This document shows positions 8,828-19,402 of a stretch of DNA of 64,000 nt, in pieces. This stretch comes from SIAJ01 sp963773845 (GTDB lineage: Bacteria > Planctomycetota > Planctomycetia > Gemmatales > Gemmataceae). The position numbers and the translations under genes were made by a program. The notes below the pieces were generated by a model that made no database searches, was not told where the DNA came from, and saw only the letters and a program-made list of their open reading frames with translations. Position 1 is the first letter of the stretch, and each line of letters starts with the position of its first letter. The stretch lies in assembly GCA_963773845.1 (NCBI GenBank), contig CAVZCU010000009.1, positions 1,798,001 to 1,862,000 on the forward strand. Reading direction: 5' to 3'.

Positions 8828-10546
8828 ATGAAACCCCCTCGCATTGCCATCCTCGCCGCCATGCTCCCCCTCATCATCACCGCCGCCTCTCTTGCCGGCG
8901 AGCGTAACCCGCCGACGGCGTTCAAGACCGGCCGCTCGGTTACGCTCGCCAATAACGGCATGGTCGCGAACAGCCATCCGCTGGCGGCGCAGATCGGCCT
9001 CGATGTCCTCAAGCACGGTGGCAACGCGATCGATGCGGCGATCGCCACCAATGCCGCGATGGGTTTGCTCGAGCCGATGTCGTGCGGCGTCGGCGGCGAT
9101 TTGTTTGCCATCGTCTGGGATGCAAAGACACAAAAGCTCTATGGACTGCATGCGAATGGCCGTGCGCCGCTTGCGGCGAAGCGAGAATGGTTCCACAAGC
9201 AAGGGCTACGACGAAATCCCGACCCTCGGCCCCTTGAGCTGGTCGGTGCCCGGCTGCGTCGATGGCTGGGATCAATTGCGAAAAAGATTTGGCACCAAAG
9301 GCTTCGCCGAACTGCTCGCCCCGAGCATTGAGTACGCGGAAAAGGGCACGCCGGTCCCGGAAGTGATTGCCGGCTACTGGCACGCATCCGAGAAGAAACT
9401 CGCGGCCCATCCGGAGAGCGCCAAGGTCTATTTGATCGATGGCAAACGCGCTCCGCATGCCGGCGAGGTTTTCAAGAACCCCGCCCTCGCCGCCACCTAT
9501 CGCGAGATCGCCAAACATGGCCGCGATGCGTTTTACAAAGGTACGATCGCCGACCGGCTGGCTGACTTCTCCAAGCGCAATGGCGGGCTCATCACCAAGG
9601 AGGATTTGGCAGAGCAGACCTCGATCTGGATCAAGCCGGTGCAGACCAGCTATCGCGGCTACGACGTGTGGGAACTGCCGCCGCCGGGGCAGGGCATCGC
9701 CGTTTTGCAAATGCTCAACATTCTCGAAGGCTACGACCTCAAGAAGATCGGCCCGACTTCACCCGACTACTGGCATCTCTTCGTCGAAGCCAAGAAGCTC
9801 GCCTACGCGGATCGAGCGAAGTTCTATGCCGACCCGGATTTTGCCAAGGTCCCGGTCGGGGAATTGATTTCCAAGAAGTATGCGCGAATCGCGACGGAAG
9901 CTAATCGATCCGGCGAAAGCGATGACCGACATCGAGCCTGGCGACCCGAAGCTCGGCTTGGCCGACACAATTTATCTGTGCGTGGTCGATAAGGATCGCA
10001 ATTGCGTCTCGCTGATTCAGAGCAACTACATGGGCTTCGGTTCCGGGCTTGGCCCCGGCCGATCTGGGTTTCGCGATCCAGAATCGCGGTACGCTCTTCT
10101 CGCTCGATGAGCATCACGCCAATCGTCTGGAGCCGGGCAAGCGGCCGTTCCACACGATCATCCCGGCGATGGTCACTAAGGACGGCAAGCCGATGTTCAC
10201 GTTCGGCGTCATGGGCGGCGACATGCAGCCGCAGGGACATGTTGAAGTGCTGGTCAACCTGCTCGACTTCGGCATGGATGTGCAGCAGGCTGGCGAAGCG
10301 CCGCGAATTGAGCACATCGGCTCCGCGACGCCGACTGGCCGCAAGGGCGATTCGCATGGCGGGACCGTTCAAGCGGAGATTGGGCTCCCCGAAGAGGTGG
10401 TGAACGAGTTAAAGCATCGCGGGCACCACGTCGTTTGGGTGAAACGCAATGGCGGGGGTTACCAGGGAATCTGGATTGACCCGAAAACCGGCGTGCTTCA
10501 CGGGGGCACGGAAGCGCGAAAGGACGGAGCGGCTGTCGGCTATTGA
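8828..10546 (+). CDS. ggt: Gamma-glutamyltransferase, interrupted by three single-base frame breaks
   Basis: The gene reads through three frames in order; joined, it gives about 571 residues, the usual length. Signal peptide at the N-terminus (ILAAMLPLIITAASLAG), then 'MVANSHPLAAQIGLDVLKHGGNAIDAAIA' split by 'GLLEPMSCGVGGDLF', both GGT hallmarks. The catalytic Thr aligns with 'LADTIYLCVVDKD' near 9965, followed by 'SNYMGFGSG' and 'GFAIQNRGTLFSLDEHHANRLEPG'. GGT transfers or hydrolyses the gamma-glutamyl group of glutathione and matures by autocleavage before that Thr in the periplasm. Each break behaves like one extra base: GGG at 9203-9205, about 9886-9898, and TT at 10049-10050. Three same-sense breaks could mean a pseudogene, but sequence error is more likely given the rest of the window. 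Confidence 0.8.
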
Positions 10547-10872
10547 ATCGCTCCCGGTCAGCTGCGCTAACATTTTCGAACTCATTATCCTTCAATGCGG
10601 CAAGGATTTACGCCGCTCACGTCGATTTGATTTCGGAAAAGTTGGTCGATTTCGGAAAAGTTGAATTCGTTTTGAGAGGTGTGGGGCGGGGGCGACCGAA
10701 ATCAATTTCGGCCCCGATCAAAAGCGGATATTTTCCCGATTGACAGTCATCCCCTTCGAGCCTATCGTCCCGCCCGCAACGGACTCCAGAGTTCGATGGT
10801 GCGCGCGGCCGGGCCAGCCTTCGGGGGAAGGCGGGCTCGATAACACCGCTCGTATCGGGGGAGGTCGGTCGG
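10547..10872. promoter_or_regulatory. Intergenic region with a duplicated 16-mer and a dyad, upstream of the FlgI-like gene
   Basis: No gene seen. Two direct copies of gatttcggaaaagttg lie at 10629-10644 and 10648-10663, a 19-nt period close to two helical turns. A perfect dyad ccgaaatcaatttcgg sits at 10696-10711; its half-site 'atttcgg' is shared with the direct repeats. This arrangement could be an operator. No terminator is evident. Confidence 0.35.
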
Positions 10873-12662
10873 ATGAAGCGTCGCGCATTCCTCGCAGTCA
10901 TGCCCGTGTTGCCCGCGCTGTCGGCGGGGTGCTTTCTCAAAGACTTCACGGTCGCACGACCGCAAATCGACGACCAGAACCCCGCCACCGCGTCCGCCCA
11001 AACGGTCGGCGACGTCGCGGCCGAGTTCGACAACGCCACCGACATGATTGTCAGTGGCTACGGACTTGTCGAAGGACTCAACGGCAGCGGCGGCGTTACA
11101 CCGCCGTGCGAAGCGCGAAGCGCGATCATCGAACGAATGAAGCGAGCCAAAATCGAGAACCCGGCAGAGATTATCGACTCGCCCGATTATGCCATTGTCG
11201 TGGTGTCCGCGGTCGTGAAGCCGGGCGTTCGTCGCGATGAGGTGGTGGACGCCGAGGTGGCCTTGCCCCACGGGAGCAAGGTGAAGAGCTTACGCGGCGG
11301 GATCCTGAGACCGACTCCGCTGGTCACGTTCGCCACCCAGGCTCAGGTCCGCGATTACTTGAAGCAAAACGACATGGGCACGGTGAGCGAAGGAAACCGC
11401 TTACTCAAAGGACAGGAAGTCGCCGTCGCTCGCGGGCCGATCCAGATGGCGCTCGACCAGAAGGAGGTGGAATCGGACGCGGGCGATCAGCCGATGAAGC
11501 ACGGCTATGTCTGGAAGGGCGTCAAGATGCTCGAAAGCCGGGCCATGTTTTTGATCTTGAAGACCGACCAGCAGCGCTTCCGCGTCGCGGAGCAGGTGGC
11601 GATTCGAATCAACGACACGTTCCATGCGGGCGACTCGGCCACCACGAAAATCGCCGTGGCCCGTCACAAGGACCTGGTGGCCGTGGCCGTGCCGCCGCGG
11701 TATCGAATGAATCGGCCGCATTTCATGCGTGTCGTCTGGGCAGTGCCATTGAATTCTCCATCCGACATGGAGCGCTACGTTCGCGAGTGGGACGAAAAGC
11801 TGGAGCGGCCCGAAACGACGCTGTCCGCGGCGATCCGGATGGAAGCGCTGGCGCGCCGGGCGTGCCGTCCCTGAAGGCGGCGTTGACGAGCAAGTATCCG
11901 CTGGTGCGCTTTGCCGCGGCGGAAGCGCTGGCCTACCAGGGTCAGACGGCCGGCGCCGAGGTATTGAAAAGGACCACCATCGAGCACCCGGCCCTCCAGG
12001 CCTATGCGCTCACGGCACTGGCGGCACAGGACGACGCGCTCGGCATGTCCAAGCTCGAAGAATTGCTCTCCGAAAACGATCCGGCGATTCGCTACGGGGC
12101 ATTCCGCGCCTTGCGCGAAGTCGATCCGGCCAATGATCTCGTCCGCGGCGAATGGTGTCGTCGATCTTATCTGTTGCATCAGGTCACTGTGCCGGGCCCG
12201 TCTCTCATTCATCTGTTGAGCGCTGGCCGATCGGAAATTGTCGTCTTTGGACAGCCGCCGACGTTACGACCGCCGTTCTCGCTTACCGCGGGACCGAACA
12301 TCACGCTTACCGCCCGGACCGGCGACACCGTCGCGACCCTTTCGAGTTTCTCGGCCCGGTCACCCGGCACGCCGAGGCACGTGCAATGTGAACTCCGTGT
12401 CAGCGACGTTCTGCGGCGGATGGCCGATCTGGGCGCGACCTACGCGGACGCTGCCGAGATGTTGAACAAGGCGCACGATCGCAAGGCGCTCAGTTGTCCG
12501 CTCGCCGTCGACGCCCTGCCGAAAGCCGCCCCGATCAGCCGATTGAACAAGGCTGCGACCGAGGACCCGCTGATGAAGCTCGAGGCCGATTTGCTCAAGG
12601 AAACCGATGCGTCCGCCACGCCGGGCTTGTACTCGCCAACCGAAAACGTCCGAGGCAATTGA
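10873..12662 (+). CDS. FlgI-like (flagellar P-ring family) lipoprotein with HEAT-like C-terminus; one frame break
   Basis: ATG 10873 has 'ggaggtcgg' upstream. A lipoprotein signal ends in 'LPALSAGC'. The FlgI family signature is clear: 'SGYGLVEGLNGSGGV', 'YAIVVVSAVVKPGVRRDEVVD' and 'SKVKSLRGGILRPTPLV'. One base seems missing at about 11850 (expected ctgggcgcg, seen ctggcgcg). After it the protein continues 'GAPGVPSLKAALTSKYPLVRFAAAEALAYQG', two or three HEAT-like repeats, and ends with an unrecognised tail. The joined length is about 596 residues, against about 365 for FlgI. FlgI builds the periplasmic P ring round the flagellar rod; a lipid anchor and HEAT tail are not standard. No other flagellar gene is nearby and smc follows 71 nt later. 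Confidence 0.75.
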
Positions 12663-12733
12663 GAATAAGTCGCCGGCAGAGCGCGATACTGGCAATTTGG
12701 CCAAAGGCTTTGAATCATCTTTGGGGCCGATGG

Positions 12734-15700
12734 ATGCTCAAAAGGCTGGAACTGGTCGGGTTCAAGAGTTTTGCCGACCGAACCTGGTTCACATTTCCTT
12801 CGGGCATGACGGCGATTGTCGGGCCGAATGGCTCGGGCAAGAGCAACATTGTCGATGCCGTCAAGTGGATCCTCGGCGAGCAGAGCGCCAAGAGCCTTCG
12901 TGGCGGCGAGATGGCCGATGTGATATTCAACGGCTCGTCGTCGCGCCGGGCCCTGGGTCTGGCAGAAGTCACGCTCACGCTCGACAATGGCGCTCGCTCG
13001 CTGAATATCGATGCCGCGGAGGTCTCGGTCACGCGTCGCGTTCACCGGGATGGGACCGGCGAGTATCTCATCAACGGCCAGCCGTCACGCTTACGCGACA
13101 TCCGGGAGATGTTCCTCGGCTCCGGCGCCGGATCCACCGCGTATTGCATTATCGAACAGGGTCGCGTGGACGCTTTACTCCAGGCGAGCCCCCGCGACCG
13201 GCGGTCGATTATCGAAGAGGCGGCCGGCATCAGCCGATTCAAAGCCCGGAAACTGGAAACGCTTCGGAAACTCGAGCACACGGCCGAAAACTTGACCCGG
13301 CTTCGCGACATTCTGGGCGAGGTCGAGGGCCGATTGCGTCGCGTTCGGCTCGACGCGGAGAAGGCCCGCAAGTTTCAGGAATACAGTGGGCGGCTCAAGA
13401 CACTCCGGCTCGACATCGGCTTGCGGGAATACCACGCGCTGACCGAGAAGCTGACCGCCGAGACATCGCGGCTGGAGGCCCTGCGCGCCGATATGTCGGC
13501 AGCGCAAGTCCAGGTTGCCGGCTGGGAGGCGGAAGCCAAACAGCTCGACCAAGCGCTCGCGGAAGCGGATACGGAAATCGCCGAAGCCAACGACGGGCTG
13601 TCCGATACCCAGCGCCGAATTGCGACATTGCAAGAACGGCAAGTTCATGAATTCGCGAAGGCTGCGGAAACGAAGGACGAGATTGCGGCGGCCTGGAGTC
13701 GATCGATTGAGTTAGTTCGCCTCGTGGGGGAACTCGAAGCGCAGGTGGAACAAAGCCGGTCGCAGGTGGCCGCCGTCGAGGGCGAGGCGGAAGTTCGTCA
13801 CGCTCGCGCGGAGGAGCTGGACGCCGCGGCTGCTGACACGGACGCGGAGCTGGCTGCCCTGCGCAATCTCGTCCGCGACGGTCGCGATCGGCAGTTTCAT
13901 CTCGTCGGCCGCGCCGCCGCGCTCAACAGTGAAGCGGCCGGCGCCGGGGCTCAAATGGAGAAGTTCCAGCGCGATCGCGATCGCAAGCGGCGCGAAAGCG
14001 AGGGCAAGGCAGCGGAGCTGGCTGCGGTTGGCCGCGTTCTCGATACGCTCGGACATAAAGACAGCGATTTGCAAAATCGCCTCGCGCTAGCTCGTCAAAC
14101 GCTTGCGGATCGCAACCAGGAGCGCGACGAACTGCAATTCCAAGCGGAGCGTTTGGTCCAGACACTCGAGAATCTGCGCGTTCGTCGAAGCGGCTTGACC
14201 GGACGGATCGATATTCTGCAAAATCTGGAGCGCACGCAAGAAGGACTTGGCACGGGCGTGCGCGAAGTCCTCGCGGACCTCGCGTCGGGCACGTCGCCCT
14301 TGTGCGGCGAAGTTTTCGGACTGGTTGCGGATTCGCTCCGCGTGCCGCGCGAACTGGCGCCGCTTGTGGATGTAGCCCTCGGCGACGTCGCGTCGCACTT
14401 TGTGGTCCGCGACGCGTCCATGCTCGACTCGGCTCTCGCCCGACGGGGCGAGCCGTTGTCCGGGCGGGTCAGTTTCTTTCCACTGACGGAGTTCGAGCCG
14501 CTCGCCGAAGGCGACGAAACGGTCACTGCGGACCGATGGGTGACCGTGGACTCTCCGGAATTAGTCGGCCTTCCGCGCCAACTTCTGGGCAAGACGCTGA
14601 TCGTCGAGGATCTCACGACGGCGAGGCGGTTCGCAGCCGACCCGGACCTTCGCGGATTCCGATTCGTCACACGGATCGGCGAACTGCTGACCGCGGATGC
14701 GACGCTCACCGTCGGGCCCCAGCGCGCGGAATCGGGCATCGTTTCGCGAAAGAGCGAGTTGCGCGAACTGTTGTCGCAGGCGGCAAATCTGGATCGTGAG
14801 ATTACCGCGGCCGAGCAACGCCTCACTAACATCCGCGATCGGCTCGAGAACCTGGCCGGCCCGATCCACGGACTCGAGGAGGAGATTCGCGCTCTCACAT
14901 CGAATGTCGCGGACGTCTCCAAGGAGATCCTCAAGCAAACGCAGCACAGCGAACGACTCGCCGATGAAATCTCCCTCATTCGACACGAGTGGGAGTTGCT
15001 CGAGGAAGAGTTGCAGAGAATCGAGCAATTCTGGCGTGAGACTCGAGGAAAAGCCGAGGAGGCGGAACAGCAGGCCGAGCAACTGCGCGTCCAGATCGAA
15101 ACCGCCGAACACGCAATCCGATCGTACGAACACGAGCGATCGATTCGGCAACAGGAGCAGACGGCCGCTCGAGTGGCCCTGGCCGAGACGGTGCAACGCC
15201 TCAACGGATTGCGCGACACTTTTCAACGGTTGGAAGCCGACCTCGAGCGTGGCCGGGCGGAACAGGAGCGTACGGGGCGGCACGGAGAGGTACTACGGGC
15301 ACGGCACGACGAAATCGAATTGGCCTGTCTTCGTGTCGGCAATTCACTGGCGGCGGTCTTTGCGGACAAGGAAGCACTGGAGCGACGGATTGTGGACGCC
15401 AGTCACCGGCGAGCGTCGGACCGCGCTCGTCGTATTGCGCTCAACGGCTGTCTGGCTGCGGCCCGAACGGAGTCTCAGCAGTTTGTCGAGCAATCGCATG
15501 CCCAGGAAATCGCGGCCCGCGATCTCGGATCGGCTCGCGATCACATTGCCGAACGCTTGCGCGAGGACTATCAGCTTGATCTCGCCGCGGAATATATGGC
15601 TTCGCCCGTCGCTCGTGGCGAAGTGCCCGCGGGTGAATGGGAGGCATCGAAGGCGACCGAGGAAGTCGAACAGCTTCGGCGCAAGGTTCGCAACCTTGGC

Positions 15701-16324
15701 AATGTCAGTCTCGAATCGCTCGAGGAACTGAATGAAGTCGAAGAACGAGCCAATCACTTACAGGGTCAGATTACCGATCTGACCGAGGCCGAGCATTCGC
15801 TGCGCGCCGTCATCGGCAAGATCAACGAAGACAGCAAGAAGCTATTCCACGAGACCTATGAGAGCATTCGAGGGCATTTTCAGGAATTGTTCCGCAAGTT
15901 GTTCGGCGGCGGCATGGCCGATGTGGTTTTGGACATGCCGGACGACGTGCTCGAAACGGGCGTCGATATCGTTGCCCGCCCGCCTGGTAAGGAATTGCGG
16001 GGCCTGTCGCTCATGAGCGGCGGCGAGAAGACCCTGACCGCTATTGCCCTATTGCTTGCCATTTTCCGGAGCAAGCCGAGCCCGTTTTGCCTTCTCGACG
16101 AGGTCGACGCAGCTCTCGACGAGGCGAACACGGAGCGACTGGCGAAAACCATTCGCGATTTCACCGACCGGGCCCAATTCATCGTCATCACGCACAAAAA
16201 GCGGACGATGGCCTACGCCGACGTCCTGTACGGGATCACCATGCAAGAAAGCGGCGTATCCAAGCAGATCGCCGTGCGTTTCGACGACTGGCCAGACGAA
16301 CAGCCGCGTGCGAACGCAGCCTGA
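12734..16324 (+). CDS. smc: Chromosome segregation protein SMC
   Basis: 1196 residues from ATG 12734 ('MLKRLELVGFKSFADRT', the canonical SMC start; the upstream in-frame extension has no SMC similarity). Walker A is 'IVGPNGSGKSNIVDAVKW' near residue 33. Two long coiled coils flank a hinge around residues 510-660 ('LCGEVFGLVADSLRVP'...'DVALGDVASHFVVRD'). The C-terminal head has the signature 'LSLMSGGEKTLTAIALLLA' near residue 1095 and Walker B 'FCLLDEVDAALDEANTERL'. This is standard bacterial SMC, the ATP-driven DNA loop extruder that normally works with ScpA and ScpB, neither of which is in the window. The next two genes (winged-helix protein, P-loop ATPase) follow on the same strand. Confidence 0.95.
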   Translation: MLKRLELVGFKSFADRTWFTFPSGMTAIVGPNGSGKSNIVDAVKWILGEQSAKSLRGGEMADVIFNGSSSRRALGLAEVTLTLDNGARSLNIDAAEVSVTRRVHRDGTGEYLINGQPSRLRDIREMFLGSGAGSTAYCIIEQGRVDALLQASPRDRRSIIEEAAGISRFKARKLETLRKLEHTAENLTRLRDILGEVEGRLRRVRLDAEKARKFQEYSGRLKTLRLDIGLREYHALTEKLTAETSRLEALRADMSAAQVQVAGWEAEAKQLDQALAEADTEIAEANDGLSDTQRRIATLQERQVHEFAKAAETKDEIAAAWSRSIELVRLVGELEAQVEQSRSQVAAVEGEAEVRHARAEELDAAAADTDAELAALRNLVRDGRDRQFHLVGRAAALNSEAAGAGAQMEKFQRDRDRKRRESEGKAAELAAVGRVLDTLGHKDSDLQNRLALARQTLADRNQERDELQFQAERLVQTLENLRVRRSGLTGRIDILQNLERTQEGLGTGVREVLADLASGTSPLCGEVFGLVADSLRVPRELAPLVDVALGDVASHFVVRDASMLDSALARRGEPLSGRVSFFPLTEFEPLAEGDETVTADRWVTVDSPELVGLPRQLLGKTLIVEDLTTARRFAADPDLRGFRFVTRIGELLTADATLTVGPQRAESGIVSRKSELRELLSQAANLDREITAAEQRLTNIRDRLENLAGPIHGLEEEIRALTSNVADVSKEILKQTQHSERLADEISLIRHEWELLEEELQRIEQFWRETRGKAEEAEQQAEQLRVQIETAEHAIRSYEHERSIRQQEQTAARVALAETVQRLNGLRDTFQRLEADLERGRAEQERTGRHGEVLRARHDEIELACLRVGNSLAAVFADKEALERRIVDASHRRASDRARRIALNGCLAAARTESQQFVEQSHAQEIAARDLGSARDHIAERLREDYQLDLAAEYMASPVARGEVPAGEWEASKATEEVEQLRRKVRNLGNVSLESLEELNEVEERANHLQGQITDLTEAEHSLRAVIGKINEDSKKLFHETYESIRGHFQELFRKLFGGGMADVVLDMPDDVLETGVDIVARPPGKELRGLSLMSGGEKTLTAIALLLAIFRSKPSPFCLLDEVDAALDEANTERLAKTIRDFTDRAQFIVITHKKRTMAYADVLYGITMQESGVSKQIAVRFDDWPDEQPRANAA

Positions 16325-16464
16325 TTATCTGGATCCATTTCCGCCTTGCAAATTTTCCACGATTCAGCGTAGCATGACGCGCGAGCAGAGAGCTTTCGCG
16401 ACGGCGTGCTGTGCCGGAATGGCAGCGCGCTCGTGCTTTGACGATTCTCGGCGACCAGCGGACC

Positions 16465-17220
16465 ATGGAGGGTCGCTTGGCGGATAAGTCCACGCAACTC
16501 ATTCTCGATGCTTTGACACGGGCAGCCGCGGAGCCGGCTGGAAGATCGCTTTACGCCCAAAAATCCGAGCCGGGCCTGTTTCCGTCGACATCGGCGGCCC
16601 GCCTGGCGGCCGACCGTGCCAAATCCGATGGCCTGTTGCAGGTCGTCGAGAGCGAGTCCCACGGACGCGGTAATCGCGAAGTCTGCATTCTGACGCCCAG
16701 AGGGCGCGATTTTCTCGCTCGACAGGCAAACCCACGACAGGTCCTGGAGGACCTCGTGCGTGTCCTGGAGGACCGTCAAGCCGCCATTGGCGAGCTATCC
16801 GCGTCTGTCGAACAAATGGCCGTGCAAATCCAGTCGCTGCGCACGCTGGTCGAGCAGGTCCTACCTCGATTGATGGAACATCCGGGCAACAATGGTGCGA
16901 TCATGAATGGAGTCGCGATTCCGAGTCGGCCGGCTGCGACGGCCGCGTCCGATGCGCTGATTGCCGATGTCCGCGAACGGCTCGCCGAATGGCACGCCTC
17001 GGCCGGTGCATCCCAGGATTGCCCATTGCCCGATCTCTATCGCAAGTTGCAATCCACGGGCAAAGCCAGCGTGGGCCAGTTTCACGACGCACTTCGGCAA
17101 TTGCACGACGATCACCAGATTTACCTGCATCCGTGGACCGGCCCGCTCTACGCATTGCCGGAGCCGGCGTTTGCCCTGCTAGTCGGCCATGAAGTCGCTT
17201 TTTACGCTTCGATTCGTTGA
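16465..17220 (+). CDS. Two-winged-helix protein with central coiled coil, smc neighbour
   Basis: 251 residues from ATG 16465; an in-frame GTG at 16411 would add 18 residues. I recognise no named family. Residues about 8-85 look like a winged helix-turn-helix: helices in 'STQLILDALTRAAAEP' and 'STSAARLAADRAKSDGLL', then a wing 'NREVCILTPRGRDFLAR'. Residues about 90-140 are a coiled coil (LEDLVRVLEDRQAAIGELSA). The C-terminal 80 residues look like a second winged helix ('LPDLYRKLQ...SVGQFHDALRQLHDDHQIYLH'). It lies 140 nt after smc and 23 nt before the ATPase gene. By architecture (wHTH, coiled coil, wHTH) it could be a DNA-binding or complex-bridging subunit; similarity to ScpB/MksE-type partners is only architectural inference. 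Confidence 0.7.
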   Translation: MEGRLADKSTQLILDALTRAAAEPAGRSLYAQKSEPGLFPSTSAARLAADRAKSDGLLQVVESESHGRGNREVCILTPRGRDFLARQANPRQVLEDLVRVLEDRQAAIGELSASVEQMAVQIQSLRTLVEQVLPRLMEHPGNNGAIMNGVAIPSRPAATAASDALIADVRERLAEWHASAGASQDCPLPDLYRKLQSTGKASVGQFHDALRQLHDDHQIYLHPWTGPLYALPEPAFALLVGHEVAFYASIR

Positions 17221-17243
17221 TCGCTGAACATGGAGGTTCGGAA

Positions 17244-19402
17244 ATGACGACCGCCACAGCCGCCAGCCCGCGTTTGGACCGCGCCGTCGATGCGCTGCGA
17301 CGGTCGGGGAACCCCTTTCGCAATTATTTCGCCCGCAATCCGGACGACGAAGTCTGCGCCGCTACCACGTGCCCGATCTGTACGCCGCGGAGCGCACTCT
17401 GCTCCTGAATATCATCGACCTCTATCGCTACGATCCGGCAACGCATTCCGAAGTTGTGCCGGTGCTCGGCAATAAGGGGGCGGGCAAAACGCATCTTCTC
17501 CATTCGATCAAGCACGGCGGCGATGGCGCCTGGCAACTTCTTGTCACCCCCGGCACGTATCAGAAAGACGCGGATTTTCTCGAATACCTGTTGTTTCAAG
17601 TCATCGACACTCTCTTGGGCGGCGGCCGGCAGCGGGGTGTCCGCCCGCTGGATTATGTTGGCGATCACGTCGTTCGGCGATTGCTTGGCAACGCTCTGAG
17701 CACGCTCACGGCTCCGCAGAAAATGGACTTGTTCCCGGCCCCCGGTCTTGGTCGATGGACGCGGAAACTCGGTCTTGGCGCCGGTCAGGCGGCCGAGCGT
17801 TGCCAGTGGCTGGTGGAGCAGGTCGCCGGACACGGACAGCTTGGCCGCGGGCCAATGCTCGTCTCGCAGGCGCTCGCGGAAGCCGGCGTCAGTGTCGAAC
17901 GAGCAATCGACCTGATTGCCACCTACGTTGAAAAAGCGGAAGCACGCAATACCGCCGGGCTCATGCGCCGTGAGATCTACAACGGATTCGCTCGGGCGCA
18001 TCTCCTGCGCGATGAAGGAAAGCTGGCCAGCTTCTTGACGCACGATTTCGTCGAGATGCCATTTCAAGTGCGGCCATCCCGGCAAGACTTGGTGTTGGCC
18101 TTGTTCAAGGTCCTGATGGAAATCTTCCGTGCCTTGAAGACCCCGGTGGTGGTGGCCTTCGATCAGCTCGAAGATTTACTCTTGGCTCGCCGAAGCGACG
18201 ATGTCCACAAAGTTGCGGAGACGTTTTTCGCGGGCATCGTTCAGGCCATGCATCAGATCGACGGGATGCTGTTCCTCGTGTTCGCCGAGCGCGGGCTCTG
18301 GAATCGCTTTGTTCCGTCGCTCGATGGCTACATTCAAGATCGTTTGAACAATCCGGTCCACGTGCCCCGACAGGGAACGGTCAAGACCGTGCGCCTCGAA
18401 GCGCCGCCGCCGGAGCTGGTCAATAAGGTCGTCGAAGCGCGGCTGCACGGTTGTCTCCGCGAGTTGCGCGACGCCGCCGATTTCGAATCCCTGTTTCCGT
18501 TCAGCGAGGAGCAGGTTCGCCGCATCGCCGTGACCGAGCCGACCTTGCGGGACATGTTGCAACAATGCCGGCATCTCTTTGATCACATCGTCTACGGCCA
18601 GGACGCCTGGAACAACGCGGCGAACCGGTTGACTGACGAAATCCCGACCGCGGGAATTCCCGATCGGCTGCCTGCCGATCCGGAACCGGACCAGATCATG
18701 TTCGACAACGTCGCGCTCAAGTCGGTGGCGATTATTCGAGCGGAAGATCCAATCGCAACTGCGTCCGGCGCGATGACCACGTCGGGCATGATTGAACTCT
18801 GGTGCCAGGAACAGCGATCCGCTCTGCGCAAGCTCATGCCGGATGGGGCCCTGACGGGCGCCACCCGAGAGATCCAAGCCGGGCTGGGCGCCTTCCTGTT
18901 GGCCTGTCTGGAGCATGGCGTGAAGGTTGGCCCGTGGCGATTGCAGCACGTAGTGCCGGAATACACGTTCGGCGAGCATCCGACTTATGGCGTCATCAGC
19001 ATCGCCCATTGGGCGTGCAAGGACGGCCAGCCTTGGAAGGTCGGCATTGGCCTGTTCCTGGCCAAGTCCGCGGGCAAGCCAAAAGACCTGGAGATCAAAC
19101 TCGGTTCGATGGACGCCGAACCCCCGGTCATCGATCACTTAATTCTCATGCGGCCGGAAGACGACCTGGCCCTGACCGGGAAGAGCAAGACTGTCTGGCA
19201 AGAAGCCGAAAAGTCGGGCAAGCACGCCCGCCTGGAGCCGATGGCGCTGGAAGCGATTGCCATGCTTTATAGCTTCCCACGCTGGTTGTCGGCTATGAAG
19301 GAGGCTCAGCCAGAAGGTCAGCCGCTACCGAATCTGGCCGATCTACTTCAGGAACATTGCGAAAAGCTATTGGAGCAGGTTTGCATGCCCGTGCAGGGAT
19401 AG
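17244..19402 (+). CDS. P-loop ATPase (AAA/STAND-like) encoded next to smc; one frame break
   Basis: About 719 residues. ATG 17244 has a strong ribosome site (ggagg, 7 nt away). The N-terminus reads 'RLDRAVDALRRSGNPFRNYFARNPDDEVCA', then one base seems missing at about 17360 (expected tgcgcccgctac) and the protein resumes 'YHVPDLYAAERTLLLNIIDLY'. Walker A is 'VLGNKGAGKTHLLHSI' and Walker B 'VVVAFDQLEDLL'. A later arginine-bearing stretch ('FVPSLDGYIQDRLNNPVHVP') suits an AAA module. The last 170 residues form a separate domain ('VISIAHWACKDGQPWKVGIGL', 'HARLEPMALEAIAMLYSF') of unknown type. Not a known SMC partner. Context suggests it works with SMC and the winged-helix protein, but this is inference. 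Confidence 0.75.

Noticed and set aside
8828..10546. Programmed frameshifting in ggt
   Set aside because: Three breaks of the same sense without a slippery site plus stem pattern, and similar breaks in many other genes, point to sequence error or decay.
14095..15219. 374-codon open frame on the minus strand inside smc
   Set aside because: Ser/Arg-rich shadow of the SMC coiled-coil coding sequence; no start signal or family similarity.
12734..19402. Wadjet or MksBEF plasmid-defence system
   Set aside because: The SMC protein is the canonical chromosomal type with standard head and hinge; there is no kleisin-like JetA/MksF nor a JetD-type topoisomerase-like nuclease.
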